Positions 31,502 through 41,900 of a DNA stretch of 64,000 nt are shown here, one piece after another. Within the stretch, counting starts at the first letter, position 1. Each line of letters opens with the position of its first letter. Origin of the DNA: Kaistia adipata DSM 17808 (GTDB lineage Bacteria; Pseudomonadota; Alphaproteobacteria; Rhizobiales; Kaistiaceae). Location of the stretch: contig NZ_KE383992.1 of the NCBI RefSeq assembly GCF_000423225.1, positions 312,971 to 376,970 on the forward strand. Reading direction: 5' to 3'. The position numbers were made by a program, and so were the translations under genes. The notes below the pieces were generated by a model. It was not told the DNA's origin. It ran no database searches and saw only the letters and a program-made list of their open reading frames with translations.

Positions 31502-32342
31502 CGCCGAACCTCCTGAGGCTCCAGCTCTGGATGAGATTGATCACGAGGAGGATCAGGAACGAGGCGAGCAGCATCAATACGGCGATCGTCGTCGCGCCGG
31601 CATAGGAGAATTCCTCCAGCTTGATGACGATCAGCAGCGGCGCGATCTCGGTCTTGTAGGGGCTGTTGCCGGCGATGAAGATGACCGAGCCGTATTCGCC
31701 GACGGCGCGGGCGAAGGCGAGCGCGAAACCGGTCAGCGAGGCCGGCAGCAGCGCCGGCATCACCACCCGCCGCACCGTCTGGCGCCGCGTCGCGCCAAGC
31801 GTCGCCGCGACCTCCTCGACCTCGCGGTCGAGATCCTCCAGCACCGGCTGCACGCTGCGCACGACGAAGGGCAGGCCGATGAAGATCAGCGCGATGATGA
31901 TGCCCGTCTCGGTATAGGCGATGCGGATGCCGAAGGGCTGCAGCAGCGAGCCGATCCAGCCATTCGGCGCATAGAGCGTCGTCAGCGCGATGCCGGCGAC
32001 GGCCGTCGGCAGGGCGAAGGGCAGGTCGATGACGGCATCGATGAAGCGCCGGCCGGGAAATCTGTAGCGCACCAGGATCCAGGCGAGGATCAGGCCGAAG
32101 ACGAGATTCACGGCCGCGGCGTAGAAGGAGGCGGTGAAGGAAAGACGCAGCGCCGCGAGCGTGCGCGGATCGGTGGCGATGCGGATGAACTGGTCGAGAC
32201 CGCCGCTCGCCGAGCGCCAGAACAGGCCGGCGAGCGGGATCAGGACGATCAGGCTGAGATAGGTCAGAGTGACGCCGAGCGCCAACCCGAAACCCGGGAT
32301 GACGCTCGACTTCCGGACCGATGCGATGGTCGTTGCGGCCAT
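31494..32342 (-). CDS. cysT: sulfate ABC transporter permease CysT
   Basis: Inner-membrane permease of 282 residues, partner of CysW. It shows [53 protein letters not shown] (in pieces), [21 protein letters not shown] as the EAA loop, and [17 protein letters not shown], which is the CysT version of the C-terminal family motif. It begins 9 bp after the sbp stop codon and overlaps cysW. Confidence 0.95.
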   Translation of the reverse strand: MAATTIASVRKSSVIPGFGLALGVTLTYLSLIVLIPLAGLFWRSASGGLDQFIRIATDPRTLAALRLSFTASFYAAAVNLVFGLILAWILVRYRFPGRRFIDAVIDLPFALPTAVAGIALTTLYAPNGWIGSLLQPFGIRIAYTETGIIIALIFIGLPFVVRSVQPVLEDLDREVEEVAATLGATRRQTVRRVVMPALLPASLTGFALAFARAVGEYGSVIFIAGNSPYKTEIAPLLIVIKLEEFSYAGATTIAVLMLLASFLILLVINLIQSWSLRRFGDV

Positions 32343-32351
32343 CTTGTCCCG

Positions 32352-33389
32352 TCAGTTCGGCTTGTAGATCTGATCGAAAATGCCGCCCTCGCCGAAATGT
32401 TCCGGCTGGGCCTTGGCCCATCCACCGAATTGCGGATCGTCGATGGTCACCAGTTCGATCTTGGGAAAGCGCTCGAGCGCGGCGGCATCGACCAGCTCCG
32501 GCTTGGCCGGGCGGTAGAAGTGCTTGGTCGCGATCTTCTGGCCCTCCGGCGAATAGAGATAGTCGAGATAGGCCTGCGCCTGCTTGCGCGTGCCCTTGGT
32601 GTCGACATTGCCGTCGACCAGCGCGACCGGCGGTTCCGCCAGGATCGAGAGCGGCGGCACGACGATGTCGAACTTGTCGGGGCCGAGTTCCTCGAGCGCC
32701 AGGAAGGCCTCGTTCTCCCAGGCCAGCAGCACGTCGCCGATGCCGCGCTGGGCGAAGGTCGTGGTCGAGCCGCGGGCGCCGGTGTCGAGCACCGGCACGT
32801 GCTTGAACAGCGTGCCGACGAATTCCTTCGTCTTCGCCTCGTCATTGCCGAAAGCCTTGTTGGCGTAGGCCCAGGCGGCGAGATAGTTCCAGCGTGCGCC
32901 GCCCGAGGTCTTCGGGTTCGGCGTGATCACCTCGACACCGTCCTTGATCAGGTCGCCCCAGTCCTGGATCGCCTTCGGATTGCCCTTGCGGACGAGGAAG
33001 ACGATCGTCGAGGTATAGGGCGAGGAATTGTGCGGGAGGCGGCCGCGCCAATCGGCCGGGATCTTGCCGCTCGCCTTGGCGATGGCGTCGATGTCGGCCT
33101 CGAGCGCCAGCGTCACGACATCGGCGTCGAGACCGTCGATGACGGAGCGGGCCTGCTTGCCGGAGCCGCCATGCGACTGCTGGATGGTGACGGTCTCACC
33201 CGTCTCGGCCTTCCAGTGCTTGGCGAAGGCGGCGTTGTAGTCCTTGTACAATTCGCGCGTCGGATCGTAGCTGACATTGAGCAGCTGCGTGTCGGCGAGT
33301 GCCGGGGTGACGGCCATCGCCAGGCCCATCGCGGCGGCGGCGACAGCGGGGCGTAGGCGTCGTGCGAGCGAGAAAACCGGGCGAACCAT
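32352..33389 (-). CDS. sbp: sulfate-binding periplasmic protein
   Basis: Periplasmic protein of 345 residues that binds sulfate (perhaps thiosulfate). Signal peptide: [20 protein letters not shown] with cleavage near ALA-DTQ. The mature start [20 protein letters not shown] and [19 protein letters not shown] are the classical Sbp motifs; [20 protein letters not shown] and [21 protein letters not shown] complete the binding site. ATG at 33389 is preferred since an upstream in-frame ATG at 33446 would add residues before the signal peptide. First gene of the sulfate operon; the Rrf2 regulator gene lies 100 bp upstream on the same strand. Confidence 0.95.
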   Translation of the reverse strand: MVRPVFSLARRLRPAVAAAAMGLAMAVTPALADTQLLNVSYDPTRELYKDYNAAFAKHWKAETGETVTIQQSHGGSGKQARSVIDGLDADVVTLALEADIDAIAKASGKIPADWRGRLPHNSSPYTSTIVFLVRKGNPKAIQDWGDLIKDGVEVITPNPKTSGGARWNYLAAWAYANKAFGNDEAKTKEFVGTLFKHVPVLDTGARGSTTTFAQRGIGDVLLAWENEAFLALEELGPDKFDIVVPPLSILAEPPVALVDGNVDTKGTRKQAQAYLDYLYSPEGQKIATKHFYRPAKPELVDAAALERFPKIELVTIDDPQFGGWAKAQPEHFGEGGIFDQIYKPN

Positions 33390-33415
33390 CGTGCACTCCC
33401 TGTTCGATGATGCCT

Positions 33416-33429
33416 TTATCTCGACATAA
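33416..33429. promoter_or_regulatory. candidate operator upstream of sbp
   Basis: TTAT-n-TCGA-n-ATAA (33416-33429), a 12-of-14 palindrome in the AT-rich part of the sbp leader, 27 bp before the ATG. It is a reasonable site for the adjacent Rrf2 regulator. Confidence 0.4.
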
Positions 33430-33489
33430 GCGATCGACAATTTCAAACCACCGCCGGCCTTCGCCGCGGGTCGTCCTAGAAAATCCTTC

Positions 33490-33963
33490 CTAGAACCGGC
33501 TGTCAGCAGAAACGATCTCGCGCGACATGTCCAGATCCGCCGCCTCCGTCCCGCCCGTCAGGGCATCGGCCAGCGTCGTCGCCTCCAGCGCCCGCAACTG
33601 GGTTTCGTAAGGCCCCGCAAACATACGCCGAACGGCGCAGGCCGCCTCGTCGGGACAATCCGGACAGGGCTGGTAGGCGGTGCGGGAGATGCAGGAAAGC
33701 GGCGCGATCGGACCGTCGATGGCGCGCAGCACCTGGCCGATCGTCACCTCGGCCGGCGCCTTCAGCATGGCGTAGCCGCCGGACCGGCCGCGCCGGCTGG
33801 CGATGATGCCGCGATGCTTCAGGTCGAGCAGGATATGTTCGAGGAACTTGCGCGGCACCCCGGCCTGGCGGGCGATGTCGTCGATCTGCGTCGTCTGCCC
33901 GCTCGGCTGCCTGGCCAGATGAATGAGCGCCTTGAATGCGTATTTGGCCTTCTGGGAGATCAT
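33490..33963 (-). CDS. Rrf2 family transcriptional regulator with four cysteines
   Basis: Winged-helix regulator of 157 residues in the IscR/RirA/CymR family. N-terminal [45 protein letters not shown] and wing [20 protein letters not shown] are complete. Cysteines C91, C100, C103 and C109 sit where IscR has C92/C98/C104 ([21 protein letters not shown] region), so an iron-sulfur cluster or redox sensing is plausible. Genes of this type adjacent to cys operons control sulfur uptake. It lies upstream of sbp in the same direction, so it may be co-transcribed or act on the palindrome before sbp. Confidence 0.9.
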   Translation of the reverse strand: MISQKAKYAFKALIHLARQPSGQTTQIDDIARQAGVPRKFLEHILLDLKHRGIIASRRGRSGGYAMLKAPAEVTIGQVLRAIDGPIAPLSCISRTAYQPCPDCPDEAACAVRRMFAGPYETQLRALEATTLADALTGGTEAADLDMSREIVSADSRF

Positions 33964-34101
33964 GCGACGTCCAGCATTCGATCCGCGCCAAAGGAGACGC
34001 TGCGCCAGTCATAGCGGATCGGCGCGTGGATGGGAACGCGCCCAAGCCCTCGACGCAGCGACCACCTTTGTGGCGGCGCGAAAATCGGCTAAGCGAGAGG
34101 A

Positions 34102-35070
34102 ATGAAAATGCTCGTCACCGGTGTCGCAGGCTTCATTGGTTCGCATGTCGCGCGGGCAGCGCTCGCTCGCGGCGACTCCGTCATCGGGGTCGACAACCTC
34201 AACGCCTATTACGACCCAGCGTTGAAGCATGCCCGGCTCGACCGGCTGCAGGCCGAGCGGCATTTCGAATTCGTCGAGGCCAGCGTCAGCGACATGGAGG
34301 CGATGGAGCGGCTCGTCACCACCCACGCCGACATCGAGACGGTGGTGCATCTCGCCGCCCAGGCCGGCGTCGCCTATTCGATCGAGAACCCGATCGCCTA
34401 TGCCGACAGCAACGTCACCGGCCAGGTGGTGATGTTCGAGGCGGCGCGGCGCCTGCCCAGGCTTCGCCACGTCGTCTACGCCTCGTCCTCCTCGGTCTAC
34501 GGGTTGAACGAGGACGTGCCGTTCCGCGAGACCGACCGGACCGACCGTCCGGCCTCGCTCTACGCCGCCACCAAGCGCGCCGGCGAGCTGATCGCCCACT
34601 CCTACGCCCATGTGCACGGCATCGCCTCGTCGGGCCTGCGCTTCTTCACGGTCTACGGCCCCTGGGGCCGGCCCGACATGGCCGCCTGGCTGTTCACCAG
34701 CGCCATCCTCGAAGGCCGCCCGATCCCCGTCTTCAACAACGGCCTGATGGAGCGCGACTTCACCTATATCGACGATATCGTCGCCGGCGTGCTGGGCGCG
34801 ATCGACCGGACGCCGAAGCCGGGCGAGAACCGCATCTTCAACCTCGGCAACAACAGCCCCGTGCCGCTGCTCGACTTCATCGCCACGATCGAGCGGGCGA
34901 CCGGCCGCAAGGCCGAGATCCGTTTCGAGCCGATGCGCCGCGCCGACGTGCCGGCAACCTTCGCCGACATCGCCCTCTCGGCCGAGACGCTGGGCTTCCA
35001 GCCCAAGACCTCGATCGACGAAGGCATCGACCGCTTCGTCGGCTGGTATCGCGGGTATAACGCGCGGTAG
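34102..35070 (+). CDS. NAD-dependent epimerase (UDP-glucuronate 4-epimerase type)
   Basis: Extended short-chain dehydrogenase of 322 residues acting on nucleotide sugars. Rossmann motif VTGVAGFIGSHVARAAL at residues 5-21; VGVDNLNAYYDPALKHARL-like segment (IGVDNLNAYYDPALKHARLD) is the hallmark of UDP-glucuronate 4-epimerases; HLAAQAGVAYSIENP, SSSSVYG and catalytic Y154-x3-K158 in YAATKRAGE follow; FTVYGPWGRPDMA is also conserved. It would make UDP-galacturonate for surface polysaccharide. GAGAGGA lies just before the ATG. Single gene, followed by a repeat-rich gap. Confidence 0.9.
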   Translation: MKMLVTGVAGFIGSHVARAALARGDSVIGVDNLNAYYDPALKHARLDRLQAERHFEFVEASVSDMEAMERLVTTHADIETVVHLAAQAGVAYSIENPIAYADSNVTGQVVMFEAARRLPRLRHVVYASSSSVYGLNEDVPFRETDRTDRPASLYAATKRAGELIAHSYAHVHGIASSGLRFFTVYGPWGRPDMAAWLFTSAILEGRPIPVFNNGLMERDFTYIDDIVAGVLGAIDRTPKPGENRIFNLGNNSPVPLLDFIATIERATGRKAEIRFEPMRRADVPATFADIALSAETLGFQPKTSIDEGIDRFVGWYRGYNAR

Positions 35071-35154
35071 GCGGCAAGACGGGTTCGGCTGGCCGGTCGC
35101 TTGTGGCCAACGTCGTGGACCGGATTCCCCTCGGTCCCACCATCCCCTAGCTCC

Positions 35155-35287
35155 GCCGTCATCCCGGGCTTGACCTGGGATCCATTTCCGCCGGGTTGTT
35201 CGACGCGTGAGCCTCCCAGAGCGCGGCTGCATGGGTCCCTGCTTTCGCAGGGATGACGGCGAGAGTTGGGATCCATGCAGCCGCGCT
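35155..35287. repeat. family A repeats in the 35.1-35.3 kb gap
   Basis: Two elements lie in the 386-bp gap after the epimerase gene. At 35155-35185 is a GCCGTCATCCCGGGC-type element in reverse orientation. At 35220-35287 a hairpin with 20-bp arms (AGCGCGGCTGCATGGGTCCC and its partner at 35268-35287, one mismatch) contains the CCCTGC-TTTC-GCAGGG core. The stretch 35230-35263 matches the GIY-YIG flanking repeat with one mismatch. No gene is seen. Confidence 0.85.
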
Positions 35288-35319
35288 TTAGAAAGCGGTC
35301 GCTCGAATGACCAGCTCCG

Positions 35320-35429
35320 CCATCATCCTGAGGCGCTTCGCGCCAGCGAAGCCTCGAAGGAGGTTCCAGCGGAGCGCTCCCTGGACCCTCCTTCGAGGCC
35401 CGGCTTCGCCGGGCACCTCAGGATGATGG
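35320..35429. repeat. family B cloverleaf repeat, copy 1
   Basis: Outer arms CCATCATCCTGAGG (35320-35333) and CCTCAGGATGATGG (35416-35429) pair perfectly. Inside lie a GGCGC-TTC-GCGCC hairpin, a central stem GCCTCGAAGGAGG (35351-35363) with CCTCCTTCGAGGC (35387-35399), and a GCCCGG-CTTCG-CCGGGC hairpin. The fold is a cloverleaf about 110 bases long, shared in layout with copies at 51.5 and 59.1 kb. It lies just downstream of the convergent uxaB-like gene. Confidence 0.9.
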
Positions 35430-35456
35430 TCGAGTTTGACGAACGATCTCCGCCCC

Positions 35457-36572
35457 TCACCCGATGTCGGACGCCAGGATCGCCTCCAGGCGCGGGGTCG
35501 GCAGGTCGAGGCCGATCGCCTGCTTCCACGCGAGCAGGCCGCCGATGCGGCGGCGCTTCTTCTCGGCGTGGTTGCCGAAGATCTCGGCCAAGCGGTGGGC
35601 GAGATAGGGATTCTCGAACCGCTCCAGCACGCTCTCCCGGTAAGCGGGCGCCTCGGCGATGCCGCCGGCCGCGAAGATCGGCAGCACCTCTTCGTCATAG
35701 ATCGCGTCGAGCGCCGCCCGCATCGCCGGGTCGGCGACGATCTCGCGCACCAGCTCGCCCTCGCCCCGGCCCTCGCGGCGCCAGGCCTCGGCCAGCACGG
35801 TATGGCCTAGATTGAGGATGAAGAGCTTCAGTCGCTCATAGACGGCGAGGTCGTCGACCATCCGCACATCCGGGTGGATGCAGGGCGCGACGAGGCCCGG
35901 CTGCTTCTCGATCGCCCAGAGCGCATAGGGCTCGGCGACCGCGCCAGCCGGCTCGATCGGCTCGGAGACGATGCGGTCGACCAGCGAATTGGCGAAGACG
36001 CAGGCGCCGAGCCAGTCCTGGAAGGCCGACGGGAGGTCGTTCTCGACGGCAAGCTTCCCCAGCATGGCCTTCAGAACGTCGCCGTTCCGCGGGATCAGCT
36101 CGCAGGGAAACAGCGTCAGCGGCGCGCCGCCGGCTTCGTGCCGGGCGACCAGCAGCTTCAGAAGCTTCAACGGGAAGGATTGCGGCACGCCGGCGCCCAG
36201 GCGCTCGCCCTCGACCAGCGCGAAACCGGCATCCGACGTGTTCGAGATCAGGATCTCCGCCTCCTCCGCCACGATCCGCGCGACCTCGTCCCACTGCTCG
36301 ACCACCGAGAGGCCGCGCACCAGGCAGGTCACCTCGGCCGTGCGCTCGACCGGCGCGCCTGCCTCGATGCCGCGGATGACGATCGGGATCGGCGTGCCGT
36401 CGAAAGCCCGGAGCCGACCCGAGCGGGCGCCGGAGCCGGTGGTCTGGACGATGGTGACCGGGCCGACCGGCTGGCCGAGGCCACGCGCCTCGGACAGGAA
36501 CAGGTCGGCATGCGCCTGCAGGAAGCGGCTGGTGCCGAACTGGACGATCGGCGTGCGGACAGGGTCGGACAT
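35457..36572 (-). CDS. mannitol dehydrogenase family protein (tagaturonate reductase-like)
   Basis: NAD(P)-dependent polyol/uronate dehydrogenase of 371 residues. N-terminal VQFGTSRFLQAHADLFLSEA is the cofactor-binding start typical of UxaB/MtlD relatives; ISNTSDAGFAL, LFPCELIPRNGDVLKAMLG and KLFILNLGHTVLAE (catalytic Lys-Asn-His series) follow. It is shorter than long-chain mannitol dehydrogenases and closest in motif to tagaturonate (altronate) reductases, which would fit galacturonate use. It is 7 bp from the DUF1624 gene upstream, forming a two-gene operon. Exact substrate uncertain. Confidence 0.85.
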   Translation of the reverse strand: MSDPVRTPIVQFGTSRFLQAHADLFLSEARGLGQPVGPVTIVQTTGSGARSGRLRAFDGTPIPIVIRGIEAGAPVERTAEVTCLVRGLSVVEQWDEVARIVAEEAEILISNTSDAGFALVEGERLGAGVPQSFPLKLLKLLVARHEAGGAPLTLFPCELIPRNGDVLKAMLGKLAVENDLPSAFQDWLGACVFANSLVDRIVSEPIEPAGAVAEPYALWAIEKQPGLVAPCIHPDVRMVDDLAVYERLKLFILNLGHTVLAEAWRREGRGEGELVREIVADPAMRAALDAIYDEEVLPIFAAGGIAEAPAYRESVLERFENPYLAHRLAEIFGNHAEKKRRRIGGLLAWKQAIGLDLPTPRLEAILASDIG

Positions 36573-36579
36573 CGGGGCC

Positions 36580-37617
36580 TCAATTCTCGGGTTGCGGCGC
36601 GGCGGCGGGCGCCTCGTCGACCGGGGGGAAGGTGGTGGCGGAGCAGACGGCGACCGTCTCCTGAACGCGCAGGGTCTGGTCGTCGTTGAGCGTGCGGGCC
36701 AGGAACGGCGCCATCAGCTGGCGCTCCTTCAGTTCGCCGAACACGCAGCCGCAATAGGTCTGGCAGGAGGGCGCGTCCTTGCCGACCGCGACGCAGCGCT
36801 CGACGCAATCGGCGCGCGAGGCGTTCTCGGCGCCGTTCGGCGCGAAGATGGCGGCGAGAGCGAAGAAGAAAGCGTAGAGCAGGGGCTGGTGGATCAGGTA
36901 GACGGCGAGCGAATGGCGGCCGGCGAAGGCGAGCCAGCGGCCCGGCGCGACGCGCGGCTGCCAGGTTGCGAGCCGCTTGTCCCAGCCGCGCGCGACGCCG
37001 AGCTTGGCGGATGCCATGCCGAAGAGCACGACGCCGAACCAGGGAAACAGCGGCACATAGTCGAACGAGGCCGGCGGCTTCGGCGCCAGGCCGACCCACC
37101 AGAGCGCCGGCTGGGCGAAGACGGGATCGCGGTAGACGAAGGGCAGCACGAAGACGGCGACGGCGGCGAGCAGCACGACAGGCGCCGGCAGCCGCAGGAA
37201 GAGGAGGCCGAGCACGCTCGCCAGCGCGATCTGGTGCAGGATGCCGAAGAAGATCCACCCCTCCGGCATGGCGAAGAAAGTGGCGAGCGAGACCAGCGCC
37301 GCGGCGGCGACGATCATCGCCAGCCGCTTCAGATACGGCCGGAGGCGGAAGCCGCGCCGGACCGACAGCACCAGGCTGATGCCGACCAGCATCAGGAACG
37401 CGCCGGCGATCGCGCGGGCGAACACGATCCAGCCGATCGAGGCGCCGGGGTCGAAGCGGATGATGTGCAGGAAGGCGACGTCCCAGGCGCCGTGGAAGAT
37501 CGCCATGCAGACGAGCGCCACGCCGCGCGCCACGTCGAGCGCGGCGATGCGCGACGACGGCGGCGCGGCGGTGACGGCGCGCGCGTCGCCGATCGAGGCG
37601 ACCGAAGCCTCATTCAT
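36580..37617 (-). CDS. DUF1624 membrane acyltransferase-like protein with cysteine-rich tail
   Basis: Integral membrane protein of 345 residues in the heparan-alpha-glucosaminide N-acetyltransferase catalytic (DUF1624) family. The start of the domain IAALDVARGVALVCMAIFHGAWD carries the conserved D, R and H; further helices include ARAIAGAFLMLVGISLVLSV and WLAFAGRHSLAVYLIHQPLLY. After the last helix comes a tail with five cysteines in DCVERCVAVGKDAPSCQ and TYCGCVFGELKE, then an acidic-proline end. ATG at 37617 has GGTGGAG at good distance; an ATG 2 codons upstream is possible. Function unknown; it may acetylate cell-surface sugars. Confidence 0.85.
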   Translation of the reverse strand: MNEASVASIGDARAVTAAPPSSRIAALDVARGVALVCMAIFHGAWDVAFLHIIRFDPGASIGWIVFARAIAGAFLMLVGISLVLSVRRGFRLRPYLKRLAMIVAAAALVSLATFFAMPEGWIFFGILHQIALASVLGLLFLRLPAPVVLLAAVAVFVLPFVYRDPVFAQPALWWVGLAPKPPASFDYVPLFPWFGVVLFGMASAKLGVARGWDKRLATWQPRVAPGRWLAFAGRHSLAVYLIHQPLLYAFFFALAAIFAPNGAENASRADCVERCVAVGKDAPSCQTYCGCVFGELKERQLMAPFLARTLNDDQTLRVQETVAVCSATTFPPVDEAPAAAPQPEN

Positions 37618-37703
37618 GTGCATGCTCCACCGATTGCCGGTTCCCAACCACCCTGCCGCCCCATAATCTCCTCGCGCAATTTGGTCATGGACGAAGGAAA
37701 ACC

Positions 37704-38675
37704 ATGTCGATCGTTCCCGTCATCGATCTCTCCGACCCCCAGGGCTCCCGCGCCATCGCCGATGCCATCGGCCGCACCTGCCGCGAGACAGGCTTCTTCC
37801 TCGTTACCGGCCATGGCGCCGACCGCGCCGTCGTGCAGCGCGGCTGGGACGCGACCCGCGCCTTTTTCGATCGTCCGCTCGACGAAAAGATGACCGCCGC
37901 CATGCCGTATCCCGGCTATCCCTATGGCTACAGCCCGGTCAAGGGCGAGACGCTCGCCGCGTCGCTCGGCCAGGCAAAGCCGGCTGACCTGAAGGAGACC
38001 TTCTCCTTCGGCCCGTCCGCCTTCCAGCGCCTCGACCACAAGCCCGGCGACGACGCCGAGGCCTTCGTGTTCTCCGCCAATCCCTGGCCGCTCGGCGACG
38101 AATTCCGCCTCGCGACGCAGGCCTATTATCGCGAGATGTCGGCGCTGGCCGGCCGCATCATGAGCTTCTTCGCGCTCGCGCTCGATCTCGACGAAACCTA
38201 TTTCGACCGCTTCATCGACCATGAGGCGAGCGCGCTGCGCCTCCTGAACTATCCGGACCTGACCGAGGATCCGATGCCGGGCCAGCTGCGCGCCGGCGAG
38301 CATTCCGACTATGGCTCGCTCACCATCCTGATGCAGGAAGACGCGCCGGGCGGCCTTGAGGTCAAGGGCCTGGACGGCCAGTGGCACCGCGTCCCCGCCA
38401 TTCCGGACAGCTTCGTCATCAACATCGGCGACCTGATGCAGCGCTGGACCAACGACCAGTGGAAGTCGACGCTGCACCGCGTCACCATTCCGCCGCGCGA
38501 CATCGGCCGTTCGGCCCGGCGCCAGTCGATGGCGTTCTTCCACCAGCCCAACTGGGACGCCGAGATCGTCTGCATCCCGACCTGCCTGACGGCGGGCGAG
38601 ACGGCGAAATATCCGGCGGTCGGATCGGGCGAGTATCTCGCCTCCAAATTCCGCTCGACCGTGGTGAAGATGTAG
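37704..38675 (+). CDS. isopenicillin N synthase family 2-oxoglutarate/Fe(II) oxygenase
   Basis: Cytosolic oxygenase of 323 residues with the double-stranded beta-helix fold. The N-terminal DIOX_N region has PVIDLSDPQGSRAIADAIGRTC and TGFFLVTGHG. The iron facial triad is H200 and D202 (GEHSDYGSLTILMQ) and H258 (STLHRVTIPP), with the following Arg in RSARRQSMAFFHQPN for 2-oxoglutarate. Despite the family name, such bacterial genes are common and rarely make beta-lactams; no NRPS gene is nearby. Single gene, divergent from the DUF1624 gene. Confidence 0.9.
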   Translation: MSIVPVIDLSDPQGSRAIADAIGRTCRETGFFLVTGHGADRAVVQRGWDATRAFFDRPLDEKMTAAMPYPGYPYGYSPVKGETLAASLGQAKPADLKETFSFGPSAFQRLDHKPGDDAEAFVFSANPWPLGDEFRLATQAYYREMSALAGRIMSFFALALDLDETYFDRFIDHEASALRLLNYPDLTEDPMPGQLRAGEHSDYGSLTILMQEDAPGGLEVKGLDGQWHRVPAIPDSFVINIGDLMQRWTNDQWKSTLHRVTIPPRDIGRSARRQSMAFFHQPNWDAEIVCIPTCLTAGETAKYPAVGSGEYLASKFRSTVVKM

Positions 38676-38733
38676 GCGCGTCGCGCCCATCCTCGGAACA
38701 GGCTCGCGCCCCGCGGCGCGGGCCAAAAAACTT

Positions 38734-38756
38734 CGGTGAGGGCAAAACCCTCACCG
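38734..38756 (+). other. stem-loop after oxygenase gene
   Basis: CGGTGAGGG (38734-38742) pairs with CCCTCACCG (38748-38756), loop CAAAA. It lies 58 bases after the oxygenase stop, with no T-run, in the 264-bp gap before the DUF2126 gene. The GTGAGGG arms recall the inner arms of family C repeats. The rest of the gap shows no gene. Confidence 0.5.
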
Positions 38757-38939
38757 GCCTCCGGCCACCGCCCCTTCCGCCGCGGCCGGGAAACGAACAG
38801 CAGAGCGAGTATTCCAGACCAGACCCATCCTGCCCTAAGCTTCGGGCGGACGCGGCAACAGGGGCCCGCATGGCGCGAATCTTGCGTCGCTCCGGTCGTC
38901 GCGTCCCATCGCGAACGCCCATGGAGAGCCTGACCGCCA

Positions 38940-41900
38940 ATGTCGATCCTCGCCGCGCTTCGCCACGTCACCCGCTATCGCTACGACCGGCCCGTCGCGC
39001 TCGGACCGCAGGTGATCCGGCTTCGCCCGGCCCCGCATTGCCGCACCAAGGTGCCGAGCTATTCGCTCAAGGTGACGCCGGCCAACCATTTCGTGAACTG
39101 GCAGCAGGATCCGCACGGCAACTGGCAGGCGCGCTTCGTCTTTCCGGAAAAGACGACCGAATTCGCCGTCGAGGTCGACCTGCTCGCCGATCTCGAGGTC
39201 TACAATCCGTTCGACTTCTTCGTCGAACCCAATGCCGAGCAGTTTCCCTTCGCCTATGAGCCGGCGCTGGCCGAGGAACTCGCCGCCTATCTGGACCCCG
39301 AGCCGGCCGGGCCGCTGCTCGCCGAATTCCTGGCGACCATCCCGCGTGAGCCAACCCAGATCGTCACCTTCCTGGTCGGGCTGAACCAGCGCCTGCAGAA
39401 CGACATCCGCTACCTGATCCGCATGGAGCCGGGCGTACAGGCGCCGGAGGAGACGCTGGCCTCGCGCGCCGGCTCCTGCCGCGATTCCGGCTGGCTCCTG
39501 GTGCAGATCCTGCGCCATCTCGGCCTCGCCGCCCGCTTCGTCTCCGGCTACCTGATCCAGCTGAAACCCGACATCGCCGCGCTCGACGGTCCCGCCGGCG
39601 CGGCCGTCGACTTCACCGACCTGCACGCCTGGGCCGAGGTCTACATCCCCGGCGCCGGCTGGATCGGCATGGACCCGACCTCCGGCCTGTTCACCGGCGA
39701 GGGCCACCTGCCGCTCTGCGCCACACCGCATTACCGCTCGGCCGCGCCGATCACCGGCGCCTTTGTGGCCGATCCCGGCACCGAGACCGCGTTCGAATTC
39801 GACATGCGCGTCGACCGGGTGGCGGAAAATCCTCGCGTGACGCTCCCGTTCTCGGATGAAAGCTGGGCGGCGCTCGACGGGCTCGGCCGGCGGGTCGACG
39901 CCGACCTTGCGTGCGACGACGTGCGCCTCACCATGGGCGGTGAACCGACCTTCGTCTCGATCGACGACTACGAGGCGCCGGAATGGAACACCGAGGCCGT
40001 CGGCCCGACCAAGCGGGGGCGCGCCGACGAACTGGTCCGCCGGCTGCGCACGCGCTTCGCGCCCGGCGGCTTCCTGCATTACGGCCAGGGCAAATGGTAT
40101 CCGGGCGAGAGCCTGCCGCGCTGGACCTTCGCGCTCTACTGGCGCAAGGACGGCAAGCCGATCTGGCGCGATTCCGCGCTGATCGCCGCCGAGGCGGACG
40201 ATCTCCACGCCACGCCGGACCAGGCCGGCGCGCTCCTCGCCGAGCTTTCCGGCCGGCTCGGCATCTCCGCCGACCACGTCGTGCCGGCCTATGAGGATCC
40301 GGCGCACTGGGTGCTGAAGGAAGCGGAGCTGCCGGAGAACGTCACCCCGGCCGACTCAAAGCTCGACGACCCGGAGGCGCGCGCCCGCATCGCCCGCGTG
40401 TTCGAGCGCGGCCTCGCCGAGCCGTCCGGCTACATCCTGCCGGTGCAGCGCTGGCAGGCGCGGGCGGAAGGCCGCTGGATGTCGGAGAAATGGCCGCTCC
40501 GGCGCGGCAAGATGTTCCTCGTGCCCGGCGACAGCCCGGTCGGATTCCGCCTGCCGCTCTCGTCGCTCCCCTATGTGCCGGTCTCGTCCTATCCGTTCAT
40601 CGTGCAGGCCGATCCCGGCTCGATCACCGCGCCGCTGCCCGATCCCGAACAGCTCGCGCAGAACGACGCGGCTCGCCGCGCCGAGGAGATGGCGCGCCTC
40701 ACCGCCGCCGGCTCCGACAGTGCCGAGGGCGAGCGCGAAAAGCTGGTCGAACAGTTCCTCGCGCCCGGTTCGTCGGTGCGCACGGCGCTCTCGGTCGAGC
40801 CGCGCGACGGCCGGCTCTGCGTGTTCATGCCGCCGACCGAGCGGCTGGAGGACTATCTCGAGCTCCTGGCGACGCTGGAGGAAAGCGCCCGCGCGCTCGG
40901 GCTTTGCGTGCATGTCGAGGGCTATCCGCCGCCGATCGACCCGCGCCTCCACGTCGTCAAGGTAACGCCGGACCCCGGCGTGATCGAGGTCAACGTCCAG
41001 CCCGCCGCGAACTGGGACGAATGCGTCGCGATCACCCGCGAGCTCTACGAGGAGGCGCGGCAGTCGCGGCTCGGCACGGAAAAGTTCATGACCGACGGCC
41101 ACCACACCGGCACCGGCGGCGGCAACCATGTCGTGGTCGGTGGCGCCCATCCGGCCGACAGCCCGTTCCTGCGCCGGCCCGACCTTTTGAAGAGCCTCGT
41201 GCTCTACTGGCAGCGCCACCCCTCGCTCTCCTACCTGTTCTCGGGCCTGTTCATCGGCCCGACGAGCCAGGCGCCGCGCATCGACGAGGCGCGGCATGAC
41301 GGGCTCTACGAGCTGGAGATCGCGCTCGCCGCCGTGCCGGCGCCGGGGGCAGGCGCCGAGCCGCCGCCCTGGCTGGTCGACCGGCTGTTCCGCAACCTCC
41401 TGGTCGACGTCACCGGCAATACGCACCGCACCGAGATCTGCATCGACAAGCTCTATTCGCCGGACGGCCCGACCGGCCGCCTCGGCCTCGTCGAGTTCCG
41501 CTCCTTCGAGATGCCGCCGGACTACCGCATGTCGCTCGCGCAGCAGCTCCTCGTCCGGGCGCTGATCGCCATGCTGTGGCGGACCCCGCAGCAGGGCGCG
41601 CTGATGCGCTGGGGCACGCAGCTGCACGACCGCTTCATGCTGCCGCATTTCATCTGGTCGGATTTCCAAGATGTGCTCGGCGATTTGCAGCAGTCCGGCT
41701 ACGCCTTCGATCCCGCCTGGTTCGAGGCGCAGCGCGAGTTCCGCTTCCCGTTCATCGGCGCGATCGAGCAGCAGGGCGTCCGCCTCGAACTGCGGCAGGC
41801 GCTGGAACCGTGGCATGTGCTGGGCGAGGAAGGCGCGATCGGCGGCACGGTGCGCTATGTCGACTCATCCGTCGAGCGCATCCAGGTGAAGGCCGAGGGC

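Noticed and set aside
33474-33495. Direct repeat TCCTAGAA spaced by 14 bases after the Rrf2 gene
   Set aside because: One copy overlaps the Rrf2 stop codon; too short and isolated to call an operator.
35071-35456. CRISPR-like array in the repeat-rich gap
   Set aside because: Repeats are unlike each other, form nested palindromes and have no regular spacers; no cas genes exist in the window.
37704-38675. Isopenicillin N synthase implying beta-lactam production
   Set aside because: Only the broad oxygenase family is supported; no NRPS, epimerase or expandase genes are nearby.
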